From contig CM070580.1 of NCBI GenBank assembly GCA_036346355.1, positions 17,413,374 through 17,477,373 of the forward strand: a DNA stretch of 64,000 nt, in the 5' to 3' direction. The notes below the pieces were generated by a model. The model ran no database searches. It saw nothing but the letters and a program-made list of their open reading frames with translations, and was not told the origin of the DNA. The first letter of the stretch is position 1. Each line of letters begins with the position of its first letter. This DNA is from Rhipidocladum racemiflorum (Eukaryota; Streptophyta; Magnoliopsida; Poales; Poaceae). This document shows positions 13,201 through 24,530 of this stretch, piece by piece. A program made the position numbers and the translations under genes.

Positions 13201-14243
13201 TCTGTTCCAATGGTTGTTTCAGTGAAGGAGGGTTTAAGCACCTTCACTGTTTTTGTTTAAAAAAAAGGCAAAGGGTTCTATTGTTCTGCTTTACTAATTG
13301 AATTTTTCTTGCGGAGAAAAGTAATTGACTCTTAATGCATGCAGAATGCCAGCTTTTAGTAATTGAATTTTTCTTGCGGAGAAAAGTAATTAACTCTTAA
13401 TGCACGCAGAATGCCAGCTTTTAGTGGTTATCTCCTTGTTGTGTACCAGTGTACCATATCTTTGGTATCACCATAGTATATGACATGTGAGTTATTTTGT
13501 TTTTAATTTGTTACAAACGCCTGATTCTTTGGAACGTGTCTACACCAATTCCTGTAATTTTCCAGTGCTTCTATGATTGTCCTCCCAATACAAGTTGCAC
13601 AAATCTTAAAGCAAGCGAAAGGATAAGTAATCCTCATCCACCTTTCATTCATGCTTTAATATTTATGCGATTTTAAAAAAGAAAAGCATAGAAGCATCTC
13701 TTGTGTATTATAGCCTTTTGTGAGTAACTCGAATATTTTTTTTTTCAGTACGTTACTTTGAGCAGCAGGTCAGGTTATTAGCAGACATGATGAATCAAAA
13801 TAATCAAAATATATGCAGTTTAATAAAGTGTGCAGTTAGAAGGTGAATCTTAGCCACACATCGGTTTTTCGACTTTGTAGTGCTTTGTTGTTTATGCACA
13901 GAATATAAGTTTCCGATTAGTCATTTGCGCTTGCACGACACCTTCACATGCTTTTCCATCCGAATCTTATATTCATCTGTCTCGGTACTTATCTGCGATT
14001 AGCACTGTGCTTGTGCAGGTAAAAGTGGAAGTGGAGGAAAGCTCAGAGGAGCGAGAGTTTCCGAAGACCAGGCTGCTTTCAGATATCCTGGGGTTCTCTC
14101 CTCCTTCAGACGAGAACACGAGTACTTCATCCAAATGCAGGCCTAGAAACTGCACTGAAGTTTGCAGATCTGCGTCTCTGCCCCTGGCGGACAAATTTCA
14201 AGAGAAGCGAAAGCATCGCAGAAAGACAGGTCGGCAGGAATGA
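4278..14243 (+). CDS. AIPP2-like SPOC-like domain protein (PHD-finger protein family), 5' incomplete
   Basis: Exons by splice sites and phase: 4278-5389 (polar Ser-rich region, starts QNELHHAN), 6287-6350 (ends QPEACWK), 10440-10661, 10928-11049, 11295-11747, 11885-12549, 14019-14243 (stop TGA). The joins keep phase. Exons 2 to 5 make the AIPP2-like SPOC-like domain: CWKGNFEVIGEL, HFPFEIFVKVYEASKQLPE, LWPKMFKM, DIGLCFIS, GTTELLVFSSKLL, FYFWGVFQKHL. In Arabidopsis, AIPP2 and relatives join a PHD histone reader to this domain in the ASI1-AIPP1-EDM2 chromatin/RNA-processing group. No PHD finger is visible here; it may lie left of the window beyond the LINE/copia insertion. The 11885 exon has PPGF-rich tandem repeats. 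The last exon is acidic with a basic tail (EKRKHRRKTGR), possibly nuclear. The first exon limit is the least certain. Confidence 0.78.
5758..5847 (+). repeat. tandem duplication, about 47 bp period, in intron
   Basis: A block starting AGATTATAAAGGAATGTAGA is repeated twice head to tail with a few base differences. It lies in the intron between the first and second recognised exons of the AIPP2-like gene. Confidence 0.8.
8349..8480 (+). repeat. long polypyrimidine (T/C) tract
   Basis: About 130 bases are almost only C and T, with TTTTCTTTTCTTCTC-type runs, followed by a GC-rich region. It could be a microsatellite-derived tract or the 5' region of an inserted element. Confidence 0.7.
8892..8998. 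repeat. foldback: 40-bp inverted repeat, preceded by related direct units
   Basis: The left arm GTTGATCGGCCTTTGATCAT and following bases pair with the right arm ending in AAAGGCCAATCAAC, around a loop near 8935-8955. The left side is extended by two more direct copies of the TTTGATCATTT(G/A)CCC unit from 8846, at a spacing of about 28 bases. The element is small and lacks clear target duplications. Confidence 0.7.
9237..9290 (+). repeat. GCTACT/GCTAGT microsatellite
   Basis: Imperfect tandem GCTACT hexamers, some GCTAGT or GCTACC. Any 'poly-Leu' or 'poly-Ala/Val' translation here is a by-product of this tract. Confidence 0.85.
11914..12320 (+). repeat. coding tandem repeat, 3.5 units of 37-39 codons (PPGF repeats)
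   Basis: Within the 11885-12549 exon a unit beginning DTPPGFPLDVPPGF and ending NSSPSLVL is repeated three times with a partial fourth. Unit lengths are 38, 37 and 39 residues, then about 28. The DNA units are also very similar (for example CTTCATACAGGAGA recurs), so the expansion is recent compared with the rest of the gene. All length changes keep the frame. Confidence 0.9.
12992..13183. mobile_element. hAT-like MITE, 192 bp
   Basis: The ends GAGAAGTTTTACGGTGCA and TGTACCGTAAAAGAGCTC are inverted copies with few mismatches. The 8-bp sequence TATTTTTA is duplicated exactly at 12984-12991 and 13184-13191. An 8-bp duplication indicates hAT-family transposition. It lies in the last intron of the AIPP2-like gene. 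Confidence 0.85.
13296..13425 (+). repeat. tandem duplication with 65-bp period
   Basis: A 65-base unit starting AATTGAATTTTTCTTGCGG occurs twice in direct tandem (13296 and 13361) with only about two substitutions. It is intronic in the AIPP2-like gene. Confidence 0.9.
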
Positions 14244-15385
14244 TCCGAGCTCCATAGGAAAAACAGTACTTCCAGCAATAAGAAATACTTAATGTGTGCA
14301 GCTTTGGATATATTCTGTGCAAAATGTCGCTCCGATAGGCAACCCGTGAATGGCCTCTGAGATACGATGATCTAGCATTTGATCTGAGGCGACTTCAAAC
14401 ACTACTGGGTGTTTGTCCTGAGACGTGAGACTCGAGGTCCTGAAAAATGTTTGATTTTGTATGTTAAGGAAAGGGCATACTCTTCAGGTTTATATAATCC
14501 CTCAATTAACAAGATGCCCCGCATGCTCTGGTACACGTCGCATTCGAACTAAAAAAAAAGGCGAGATTTGCTGGCATTTGTTCTTTATTACACAACAATT
14601 CGCACGCACGCGTGTTTACCTGCCCCAATACCGCGCCGAATAGATACTGACATCTTCAGCTGCTTTATCCTTACTTGATCTTCTCATCCAAGGGTCCATG
14701 AAGCCAGTGTGCCCTCCAAACAATCGAATGCGACAGAAGCCGTTCTGTCGAGTAACCTTCCATTTTCAGCTGTAACAATGGCGGGAATGAACCATGATCA
14801 CAGCAGAATAAAATGGATGAACGAAAGCCAAGTTCAAAAAACGGTGGAATTCACTAGCCTATCACAAATCGACTTCAAGGCACGAAATTTTGTCATTTAA
14901 AATAGGCTCTGTTTGGGGGAATTAAAGCCAGCTTTAGCTTCGGAAAAACCATTAAGCTCCCCCAAATGGGTTAGCTTTTAAGCGATTTTAGGCATAAGCA
15001 ATAAGCCATATATAAGTAGCAAAAGCTAAAAGCTGGATGGAACATGTTTTTACGACTTATTGCGAGTGAAATTAGCTTTTTGCCAAACGATCTCATAAAA
15101 AACTACATCTACTTTTCAGTCCAGAAAACTAAAAGGCAATTTTTCAAAAAAGCTAGAGGGACATAGTCTGCCTTGGCTTGACACCCTATTTACTAGACCC
15201 ACACCGACTCCCACAAACGTGCACAAGGCCGTGCTATGGAAATAAAACATCAAGGTTATCGTGACCTTTTGACTGACCCAATATTAGCACATCACAGATT
15301 CACAGCTTAAAGAAAATTATAGAATTGCATAAGGGAAATTCTCAAATTCTATATGGGTCTGATTCGCTGGGGCGTTTTTTGTGTA

Positions 15386-16057
15386 CCACTTGGTTCAAAT
15401 TCACACAATGTCATAGTCCACCGAAGGGTGAACCTACACATGCATAGCACCCCACTTACACTTTTGCCTCCACCTCATGTAAAAAGGTTAACTTGGAGAT
15501 GCTGTGTTTGGATCTAATAGGCATTATATACTACTACAACTCACTTTATGCAAGTAATGTAGGACTAATCTCACCACCGCTCCATATGGGCCACATGTGC
15601 CTTCACATTAATAGATCGGGGTATTACACCACTCCCTTAAGGGCTAACACCCTTGGTTATACACGGTAGATACCAAGAACCACCCCTCAGTGCATGGCCG
15701 TGCCTCCAGTGCCGGGACATATGCCATATCGTGTAACTACTCTGAACCCACATGCATCATGCGCCAAATGCCCACGCCCCTATCCCACACGCGCCCATGC
15801 ATCAAGGTTGATGTTGTAATAACCTGGTCCAAATTCACTCAGTGTCCAAGCCTACTGTGGGGTGGACCCGCGCATATATAGCACCCGCTTACACTTTCAT
15901 CATCCCTTTGTGTAAAATGGTTAACCTGAATGTACTATGTTTGAACCCAACACGAATTATATACTACTACAACTCACTTTATACAAGCAATACGGAACTA
16001 ATCTCACTACCACCGCCCCATATGGGGTCTTCACATTAACGGGTCAGAGTATTACAG
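15386..16057 (+). repeat. pair of diverged direct repeats, about 245 bp each
   Basis: The segment 15386-15630 and the segment 15826-16057 read alike: GGT(T/C)CAAATTCAC at the start, then ATATACTACTACAACTCACT, then CTTCACATTAA and GGGTATTACA or GAGTATTACA at the end. They flank a spacer of about 195 bp. They may be remnants of LTRs of a very short element or a local duplication. Confidence 0.7.
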
Positions 16058-16138
16058 TTTGTTCCCCCATATGCAAAGGACAAATGCATGTTATCCCTTT
16101 TCATTAGCTACAGCATAGGGTGAGTATAGTAGATCTCC

Positions 16139-16206
16139 ACAAGCCTACCATCGATGATGTACAAGGAATTTTCAGTTACAAGCCTACCATCAATGATGTA
16201 CAAGGT
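16139..16206 (+). repeat. short tandem repeat, period 39 bp
   Basis: CAAGCCTACCATC(G/A)ATGATG followed by TACAAGG occurs twice, 39 bases apart, just downstream of the last recognised RUS3 exon. Confidence 0.8.
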
Positions 16207-16415
16207 ACTTACCGCTTCCAATATCCATATCTATGATCTACAAGTAGCTCACAAAGAGATGGCGTTTTGGAGATTATAACCTTGAGGAACTTCCACTATT
16301 TGTACGTGAATACAAAGAAACACTAAGTCTCTAAACTTCACTATAGGAAAGTGTTAAAAACCAGCCCTAACAAGGCAATCACAACATGAACATCTTAGGA
16401 TGTATAGCGCTTTAC

Positions 16416-19400
16416 CTTTGAGATGAAAGTTGTATATTTCTCATCCATCCATTGATGAGCCTCCGTGTGCCAAGATTTGCTCTTCTGCATCAAACGTGCT
16501 AACACGAGTCCATGTATGAAGGACTTCAAAACATCAGTTGCCATTGCCTGCTTGTGGATGAAAATGCGAACACTACCTTCCTTATCCAGCAAAAAATAGT
16601 TGGCTGAATAAATTTGGGAGATAAAAGAAAAGTCAGCAACGATTAATATACTGTTACATTAACCAATACATGAATCATACCATTTTTATAGTAGGATCTT
16701 GTTTTTGCAATCTGCAACCTATTAAATTCGATAAACAGTGTGTAAATCTCTCTTCAATCCCCAGAAAATGACAAAAACATAAAAGCACAGCTCAGAACTT
16801 AGAACTTACATATCAGTGTGTGTAAGCATTGAGGCTTTAGCACCCAAGTGTACATGCTCATGTGGCAGTTTAATTCTAAGCAATTTCTGCCAGCTTGACC
16901 AAAACGGAAGTATATGCTCTAGCTTGGAAACCTGTTGTGGTGTGAGAACTAGGAAAATTCCACCCAAGAAAGTTTGATGATTAAATAATGGAACTTCTAG
17001 ATGGGAAATTTTAGCAGATTCACACAAATGAAGCAGTCAAAGTTATTCTTGAGGCAATAGTTTCATATGCCATGGAGGAACGGACAGTTCTAAATTAATT
17101 GTTGACATGGCAAATGACAAAACAAAGAAGTGGAACATCCTCAAACTTGGAGCATACACCATACTTGTTGATATAATTAACTAAGATTCGTAATGTGCAA
17201 TATATTTTGTTAGGAGACACTAGTAATGACCCGCTAAGCACAAACTTAACCCAGCTATGTTTTTTAGCTGCTAACTGATCCTGCATGGTTACAGTGACCA
17301 CAAAGCACAAGAGGACGGATGCCACGAAACCAGGAAAAAGAAAAAGGTACACTCACGACTCACCTTCACCATCTTCCATAAAATACTGCAGCAAGATGGA
17401 ACTTCTCTCATAGTTTAGTGTGGTGAGTGAAAGTGACTGTACTGCCTTGTAATTTGCTGAATTGTCACAAACAAAACAAGCACAAGTCTGTAAATAGAAA
17501 AGTTCTTTCAAATCATCAATGATGCCAATTGAATATATTATCTCAAACAACAGGAGCCTTCAAACGAGATTAAGTACAAAGTGGGGGGAAACAAGTTGGT
17601 AATTTGGTATAGCCAAGACATAAACATTTTTTTTGTACATTTCTCATGAAATTAAATTCTAGTGGGGGCCACAACCCAGCAGGAGGTTAGGATTACAATT
17701 AGCTAGCAAATTTCAAGTCACTGTCTTGTTTGAATCTCTTGCTAATTTTAACTGACAAAATCCACTGAAAATTCCATATGGAATTCATGCAACCAACCAT
17801 ATATTGGATGGCTTACTTCATATATTTCTGGTATATTAGTTTTTCCCATTTCTTTTTTTGGGTGTTTCCTTCATAAATGAAATAACAAAAAAAAATCCAG
17901 TGTGTAGCAGATTCAACACAATTTTGTCAGAAAAGATCAGCACAATGTGCAGTCATACAAGGAGATGCCTAATGGTAAAAGCTAAACAGACGCTTTGCTT
18001 TTCTTCCTCTCACCCCATAATTTTATAAACATTTCAATTATAATCGGTCCTCTTCCAAAACAATGTAATAGAAGAATACATATATTTAAAATAGTGAAAT
18101 AATACACTCACCGTACATATGGAATATTGTGAGAGAAAGGAATGAAACCCATACACCCAAAGCATGCCCCCTGGTAATGTGGGTCAACAGCATTCCCAGT
18201 CCCATTCCTAACATCGTTGCGAGTGTTTCCTGGCTGCCCTCCTGAAAAGTTGAGCATGCTTCTGCAGCTACATTTAAGCAATAATTTACCATCTACTTTG
18301 ACATCTACAAAGTTGTTGAGATTATTCAAAGGTACCTTTGCAGATATATCAGCCGCATTATTTGCAAGTGCAAAATGCTGTGTTAATGCTGCTCTAGTTG
18401 CTCCACTAGCAACACCAGCTATACAGAATAACCAATGAATTAACTAAAAAAAGAACCATTCAAAAAGTTTCTCTTAAAAGGTTCTCAAATTCAACATGTA
18501 AACCGGCTTACTGAATGACCGAGAGATGCTGCCTAAGCACATTATAACTATCAATGATGAAGGAAACAAAGGGCTTAAGAGGTCTATCAACATTCCTGTA
18601 CAAACAACAACAAACTGTGTCATCATACTTTGATACCAAACGAGGAAAATCATGCTCTTTGTATAACCCAGATTTCATGTAAGATTGTAACATGAACTTT
18701 CAGGAACATGTAAGTGTGTAACACATTGAATCATGTCATAACCTACTAGGCTACTACAGCAGAATACCCCATAAGAAATTAATAATTCCTAGTCCTTACA
18801 ATCCAAAGTGATGATCGGAACTTCAAATTAGGTGGCTAAAGAGAGAGAAAAAGATCCAGTAATAGACTTCACACTCAAAAGGTTAGCAAAAAACTTGACT
18901 TGGCATGAATATGACACCAGGGGAAGGATGCAGGGAAGGAGAGAGAGAAACAGACTTATAGTAATTAATTCAACTGGCAGCATGTAAAGCAATTGAATTA
19001 TGTTATTTCAATTGAACATTACCAAGGTCATTCATGAAGTCTGCAACTAGGCGCCACATTTTAGCATTGCTATCAAGGTTAGATCCCTGGTGGAAAAAGA
19101 ACACACAAAAAATGAATGAGTACAGACAAATTATTTCAGTAAAACAAAATTATCTCATCGGTAAACAATTTTTTCCAGTAATAAGATGACAGTGACTATT
19201 CTAATTAGTAAGAAAATTGGTTACCTGATAAAAAGTGAACAATATACCTCCAAGCATACCAGTCAAATCCCTGAGAAACCACTGCCAGAATAGCATGTAT
19301 TTCAAAAAAAAAAAAGAGGCATACAACATTAAACCTGATAAAAAGGGGAGAATAGAGAAAAGGGACAGGCTAGACTGCCTAGTTACTCCCAATCAACCCA

Positions 19401-20627
19401 CAGCTCAGGGCAATCAAGAAAGAGCTGTGCGTAGTCTTCAACGTACACACACGAATCATCAATAGGTTGTAGGCCAATGAAAACAGCAACACATACCCCT
19501 TACAATGGTGGAGTGCATAGCACGGGGGGCAGGTAAGACCACAATAACCTAAATAATCTTTTTCATATATGCACATACTTCAGGGGGGAAAACATGAAAG
19601 TTCATGTATGTTCATCAAACAACTATCATGTTATGTCCTAGCTCCTAAGCAAAACAGTATAATGTAAAGCATAATTTGGAAATTTTAATAAAATGCAGAT
19701 TGGCCAAAGAAACTTACCTGAAAAGTGGCACCTATGACTGTGGCAGATTTCTCACCGACCCCAATCGCGCCTAAAAGAGCCTGAAGACAGTTCAGGTGGC
19801 ATTCAATTTTGAACGGCAAAAAAAAAACATAAGACTGAAACACTAAAATGGATGAACGAAGAGGCACAGCTACGCTTACTTGAGTGGATAACATTGCACG
19901 GATGTATGTCGAGAGCCCCTAAAGCAAGGCAACCATGGATAAGGACTAAGAACGGAGTAGTTTTTACCTCATCCATAGTAAAAAAGAAGCTCTCAAACAG
20001 GCTCTTGCAACCAAAGATTTACCTGTAAGGTATCCCACATCTGGAATGGGACGTAATCCGGAGTGACGCTACCAGGAAAGCCCTGCCAGTAGAAGCCCTC
20101 TCTCATCAGTTACCACAAAGCGAAACGGAGAAGACTCCGCCAGAAGCAAAATTCAGAACTATCAGCTTAATCATAGATGTAATGGTTGCCATTGACTTGA
20201 GAGAAAAAAAAATCTATTAGTGTACGCGAAAGTAAGCATCTAGTGGTCAAAATGTTGAGTCGCATCTGCACCAGTATGATGGTATGGATGAGAGTTGAGG
20301 GCATCGGAGTCACTCACCTCGGGCACGAAGGCGCCGAGCACGCGGCTGCCGATCCGCCCCCACCGGTTGCCGAACCTGGGTTAGTCGGCGGGCACGCGCG
20401 CGCGTAAGACGTGAACGAGCGGGTCGAAACGAAGGAAGCGAAAGGAATGGAATAGTACGGAGAAGAGGGGAGAGGAGCTGTCACCTGTGGGAGGTGAGGG
20501 AGGAAGGGGAGGCGGTGAGGACGGCGGTGCGGGAGAGCGTGGAGGCGGAGGAGCCACCCCACTCCTCGACCGTCACCCACGCCGCCGCGTCAGGCTCGCC
20601 CTGGGAGTGGGAGGAACCCATGTCCAT
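16416..20627 (-). CDS. RUS3: ROOT UVB SENSITIVE 3-like protein (DUF647), C-terminal exon not found
   Basis: Minus-strand exons: 20627-20485 (MDMGSSHSQ), 20375-20318, 20082-20023, 19918-19880, 19780-19718, 19281-19225, 19086-19023, 18595-18512, 18418-18336, 18241-18112, 17456-17364, 16948-16810, 16718-16681, 16603-16416. All have AG/GT borders and the phases agree, giving 413 codons. Hallmarks of the RUS/DUF647 family (PF04884) are SVTPDYVPFQMWD, GVGEKSATVIGATFQWFLRD, GSNLDSNAKMWRLVADFMND, EGSQETLATM, LSLTIFHMY and LTPQQVSKLEHILPFW. The NSNAKMWRL block points to RUS3. RUS1 and RUS2 act in root UV-B sensing and auxin transport; the job of RUS3 is less clear. Hydrophobic stretches suggest membrane association. 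Beyond 16416 the frame adds VKRYTS and a stop; the usual final 25 or so residues were not found nearby. Confidence 0.93.
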
Positions 20628-21402
20628 CTCCTCGTGCGCCGCCGCCCGCACTAGTTGCTGGATTTGGGCGGGATGGCTCCTGGAATTCACGGTCTGGGTG
20701 GAGTCAAAACTCGAACCACGCGCCAGTGGCCGCGGCGGTGAGGCGGCCGGGGGGCGGTGCTTGGGTGAGCGGCTGCCGCGCGCCTCTAGCCTCCACTGCG
20801 GCCGATCCGATGAGGTTCCTCGTGCGGTCGTGCCGATGCCGCGCTGGCTGCGAGCCTGCTGCCTGCGAGCCTGCAGCGTGCACACACCTAGACGAGGGGC
20901 AGAATGGTCGAGTTGACTTGGAGCCCACCGTCCGGCGAGCACGATCGGATTGGGATCGTGCCGTGCCGCGGACAGCTGCCCGACCGTGGAATCCGGCTCC
21001 TTCCCGATAATTTTGCAAAATTTTAAGTCCGTCTGTATTTTTGCTTTGGATTCTTAAAGAGCTGATTTTAAATTATGGTTATAAAGAAACTAATTTTTAA
21101 AAATATGAAATTCAAAAGCATATATGAAGTGGAATATGAATTCTAGTGTATATGGATGGATCAGAATTTAGAATCGGGCTATTTGTTTTTTATTCAGTTT
21201 TTGGGGTTAGAAACCAGAATTAAAAGCAAAAACAAACAGACTCTAAATTTACAAAAATTCTGATCCCTTCGACCACAAAAATTTATCATGCTACTGTGCC
21301 ACGATAAGTTTTCTTCCGAGCTCTCCTTCCTCGACAGAAAATGTGCCGATCAAATCCATTAAATATTCACTTAATTAATCGATTAATTATTTAATTAACA
21401 TT
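20628..21402 (-). promoter_or_regulatory. 5' flank of RUS3, GC-rich then AT-rich
   Basis: About 400 GC-rich bases directly upstream of the RUS3 start codon likely hold its 5' UTR and promoter. Farther out it turns AT-rich, ending in a TTAATTAATCGATTAATTA stretch at the gypsy LTR edge. No TATA box stands out. Open frames here on both strands look like chance GC-rich frames. Confidence 0.45.
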
Positions 21403-21978
21403 TGTCGACGATCTGTTTCGCCGGCAATAAGATTTGTGATTCTAGGGGATTTGTGCGGGATCTGAGCTTGATGGTAACACAGGATGCGGGGGCAATCTGT
21501 TTTTAGACAGGTTCGGGCTCTCTCGGAGGAGATAATACCCTAGTCCTGTGTTCTTGGATATATCGTGTGTGTGTCTTTCTTGTTTCTCCCTCCTCCCCTT
21601 ATATACTGGGGGAAGAATACATGATAGATGGGCGCCACCGGGCCCTGAACATGGTGGCCTGGACGACATGTCCCTTGTCCTTATCCGCCTTCACGCTCTA
21701 CGTCCTGGAGAGGTGGTTATGCTTTCTCCGACCCACGCCTGCCGCCTTGTCGAGTTCCGATCCGCAGGTTCCGCGTCGATCGCATGCCGTTCTGGCGGGT
21801 TGTTAGGGCGGGGCGCGAAGCTTCCTCGAAGGATCAGGAGTTGTCTTGGGGAGCAAGTCGAAGCTTTCCTCTGGGCCCGTCGTGGTGCTTCTGGGCTTTG
21901 GGCTTTCTATTCCGCCTGTCAGGCCCAGTCGGGTGTAGGCCCCTCTTGCGGGACCCCTGTCTCTGACATCCCACAACA
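21403..21978 (-). repeat. 3' LTR of gypsy element
   Basis: On the minus strand it runs TGTTGTGGGATGTC ... GATCGTCGACA. It matches the LTR at 31807-32379 along its whole length, with small indels, many in G or C runs. Similarity goes on to 22008. Confidence 0.88.
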
Positions 21979-22010
21979 TTTTTGCTCAATTAAATTACTT
22001 AACGATCCGC

Positions 22011-24530
22011 TTGGAGGGGATGGTCGCCGCCGGCGTCCTCCCTCCGCTGGAGTTGATCTCCGCCCGTCCCGCCGCAGGTGACCCTTACCCCACACCTCTA
22101 GAGAATGAGATTGTGGTGTTTGAGTCCTTCTTCTGGCGGGGACTTAGCATTCCTGGGAGCGCCTTCTTCCGGAGGCTCCTCCACTTCTACGAAATCGAGT
22201 TGATCAATTTGAACCCCAACTCGATTCTTCACATTGCCATCTTCGTCCAGCTCTGCGAGGTGTATCTTGGGATACGTCCTCATTTGGATTTGTTCCGCTC
22301 CTTCTTCTTGCTGAAGCCTCATCCGAGGCAAGGCCGCTCCCAACGTCGTTGGGGCGGCCAGCTCAGTGGGAGGGCTCGAAGAAGCGATATTTTGTCGTTC
22401 CTCTCAAGACCTCCTCAAAGGTTGGAGGCGGGAGTGGTTCTATTGTGCCAATGTTGATCCTTTCCTCGCCCCCTTTGCCGGCCGTGCTCCTAAAGCTTCC
22501 CGATGCTGGAGCGACGCCCCGGACGGAGGAGGTTTGGCGCAAATCCCCGAGCTTAGCGTTGATTGACGATCTGAAGAACCGAGGGTCGACGGGTCCCGGA
22601 TCGCGATCGATTTTGTGAAGCGCCGAGTGCAGCCCTTGAAGGAGAGAGTCCATTTGGGGTTCCAATACAACGGGCCTCTGGACCCCACGCGGAGTCGGAC
22701 GTGGCCCTGTCGATGGAGGCGCCGGCAAAGACGGGTAGTTGATCTCTTCGTGCCTGGCACAATAATCACCAACAGGCTGCCCTCATAAATTTTCGACGGC
22801 AAGGCCTCCTCTCCCGTGAGTGCACTATTCTCTCGAAAAGGTCAGTTTCATGATTCCTTTGATCGATGTGTGATTCAAACAGGTGCGATCGTTCCTTTTC
22901 GAGAACGCGCGTCCTTCCTTCGGCGCTCGGTTGTCGGCCTCTCTCGTGGAAACACGCTCGAGCGAAGCGAGTGGGTGACACATCGGTCGACGAGCTGCAG
23001 GAGTCGGCGGAGGAAGGTCGCCAGATCTTTAAATCGGTAAGACCTTCGACCTCTGGTGCACCCGGATCGCGGCGCGGGGCCTCGACCTTCTCCCGAGGTA
23101 GCCCGTGCAGGCGCTAACTTCCCTCCGAGTGGTCTTTGGGTCTCGGATGAGACACAGGATGAAATTCAAGAAATCCAAAAGGTATTCTTTTGGGCGATCC
23201 TTGTCTTTTTATTCTTGCTGTCTTGAGGTGTCTTCCTTTTGCCGATTCAGACTCTCGCTATGGACGCCCCTGTGGAGGGTCTCTGAAAAGGAGTCGAGCG
23301 GAGGCTTCCTGCGGGAGCCCCCGCCGCTTGGCTAGGTCACCGCCGCCGCCGACCGCCGGGGTTCGCCACCGGGCGCCGGCGCCCAACGGCCGAACCATCC
23401 GGTGGTCCGTCCGCCGACGAGATCGACCGGCACCGCCTCTCGGAGTGGAGGAAGTGCCTCGAGAGCCACCGCCGCTCGGTCCTCTGCCAAGCCCCGAATC
23501 GGACCGTATGGTGGGAAGGGGTTCCGACCGAAAGGGATGGAAGAGGACGACGAGATGGAGAGAGCGGCTCGGACGGAGCTTTATGAGCTCACCGTCAGGT
23601 GTAGCACGCTCGTCGAGGTGAGCTTCTTGTCTTCAATCATTTGCTGCGACTTCTCCCTGAGATTACGCCTGTTACCTAGGACATGGGGGCGCTCGGAGCA
23701 AAGGTCGCGGTTTTCCGGAAGGTGCTCCCGAAGCTCAAGGAGCGAAGCGATGCAGGACAAGCTCAGCGAGATCGGCGCGGACAGATGGAAAGAAGTCCAC
23801 GGGCTTGTGGCGAGTGTATGACGATCCGGGAAGAGAAGACGAAGCTTGAGCATATGCTCGAAGGTGAGATTCTCCCCTGGATTCGGTTTGGATGTCTTTT
23901 TGGGTGGTTGGAGAGGATGATGACACACTCGTGTTTCAGAGCGCGACTCGACCGTTCTTGGTGAGCCGAGGCCCGACCGAGGCTTCAGAGAACTCGGCCT
24001 CGAAGCTCGGGTCAGCTTGGAAAGGATGCAGCGGGAGCTGAAGGGTAAATTTCTTTGACTTGGGTTGAACATACTTGGCATCGGGTGTGCTCTTGATGGC
24101 CGTTTGACTTTGTTGCAGAGTGCAAGGAGAAGATGGCCGCTATCGAAGCAGGCCGGATCAATCGCGCTGCCGCTGCGAGCCGATCCTGCACCTTCTGCGT
24201 ATTGAAGGAGTCACGCCGGGCCAGGGGCGATCTTTGTTCCACTTCTCTCGGGAGGAGCCGACAGGATCGAGCTTACGCCAAAGAGTCCGCAGCAATGAGT
24301 GCGAACCAGGCATTGGCGGTGGTCAAGTCTCATTATCCGAGAGTTGACCTCGAAGCCGTGAAAGAAGGTTTTGCTGTGATGAAGACAAGGCCAACGCGCT
24401 CCTCGAAGAGGTGTCAGGTGCATCGCAGCCTTGTTGGAGAATCTAGAATTACGACTTCGATGTGGGCCTTGATGCCGAGTGCTCGCCCTCCTTGTTTGAG
24501 ATATTGTGTCTTCTTACTTCAATATGATTT
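22011..24530 (+). pseudogene. antisense 'putative gypsy type transposon' ORF (PF04195-like), decayed
   Basis: It reads on the strand opposite to pol. The first block, 22011-22325, is open and typical of the plant 'putative gypsy type transposon' domain: GMVAAGVLPPLELISARPA, FFRRLLHFYEIELINLNPNS, ILHIAIFVQLCEVYLGI, HLDLFRSFFLLKP. A frameshift follows, then GGLEEAIFCRSS..WRREWFYCANVDP. After a stop comes SRIAIDFVKRRVQPLKERVH and FQYNGPLDPTRS, then VVDLFVPGTIITNRLPS. Farther on are charged coiled-coil-like fragments, with ANQALAVVKSHYPRVDLEAV near 24310 and a last block near 24470-24530. The function of this protein is unknown. It likely starts close to the 3' LTR, so antisense promoter activity in the LTR could drive it. 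Confidence 0.75.

Larger units (their letters stand above)
14244..16415. other. intergenic region between the convergent AIPP2-like and RUS3 genes
   Basis: It holds the 3' flank of the AIPP2-like gene and a MITE-like block near 14907-15180 that starts GGCTCTGTTTGGGGG, with its far end not found. It also holds a 245-bp direct repeat pair and a 39-bp-period tandem repeat. No third gene was recognised, and no clear last exon of RUS3 was found. Confidence 0.5.

Noticed and set aside
13560..13630. Possible extra exon (Cys-rich frame after TTTTCCAG)
   Set aside because: No GT donor at the right place, and exons 12549 and 14019 already join in phase.
20481..21018. Overlapping GC-rich frames on both strands upstream of RUS3
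   Set aside because: Only the frame starting at 20627 joins in phase to the DUF647 exons.
21548..22081. Plus-strand ORFs inside the LTR (also at 31945-32470)
   Set aside because: They repeat in both LTRs and are LTR sequence, with no conserved protein.
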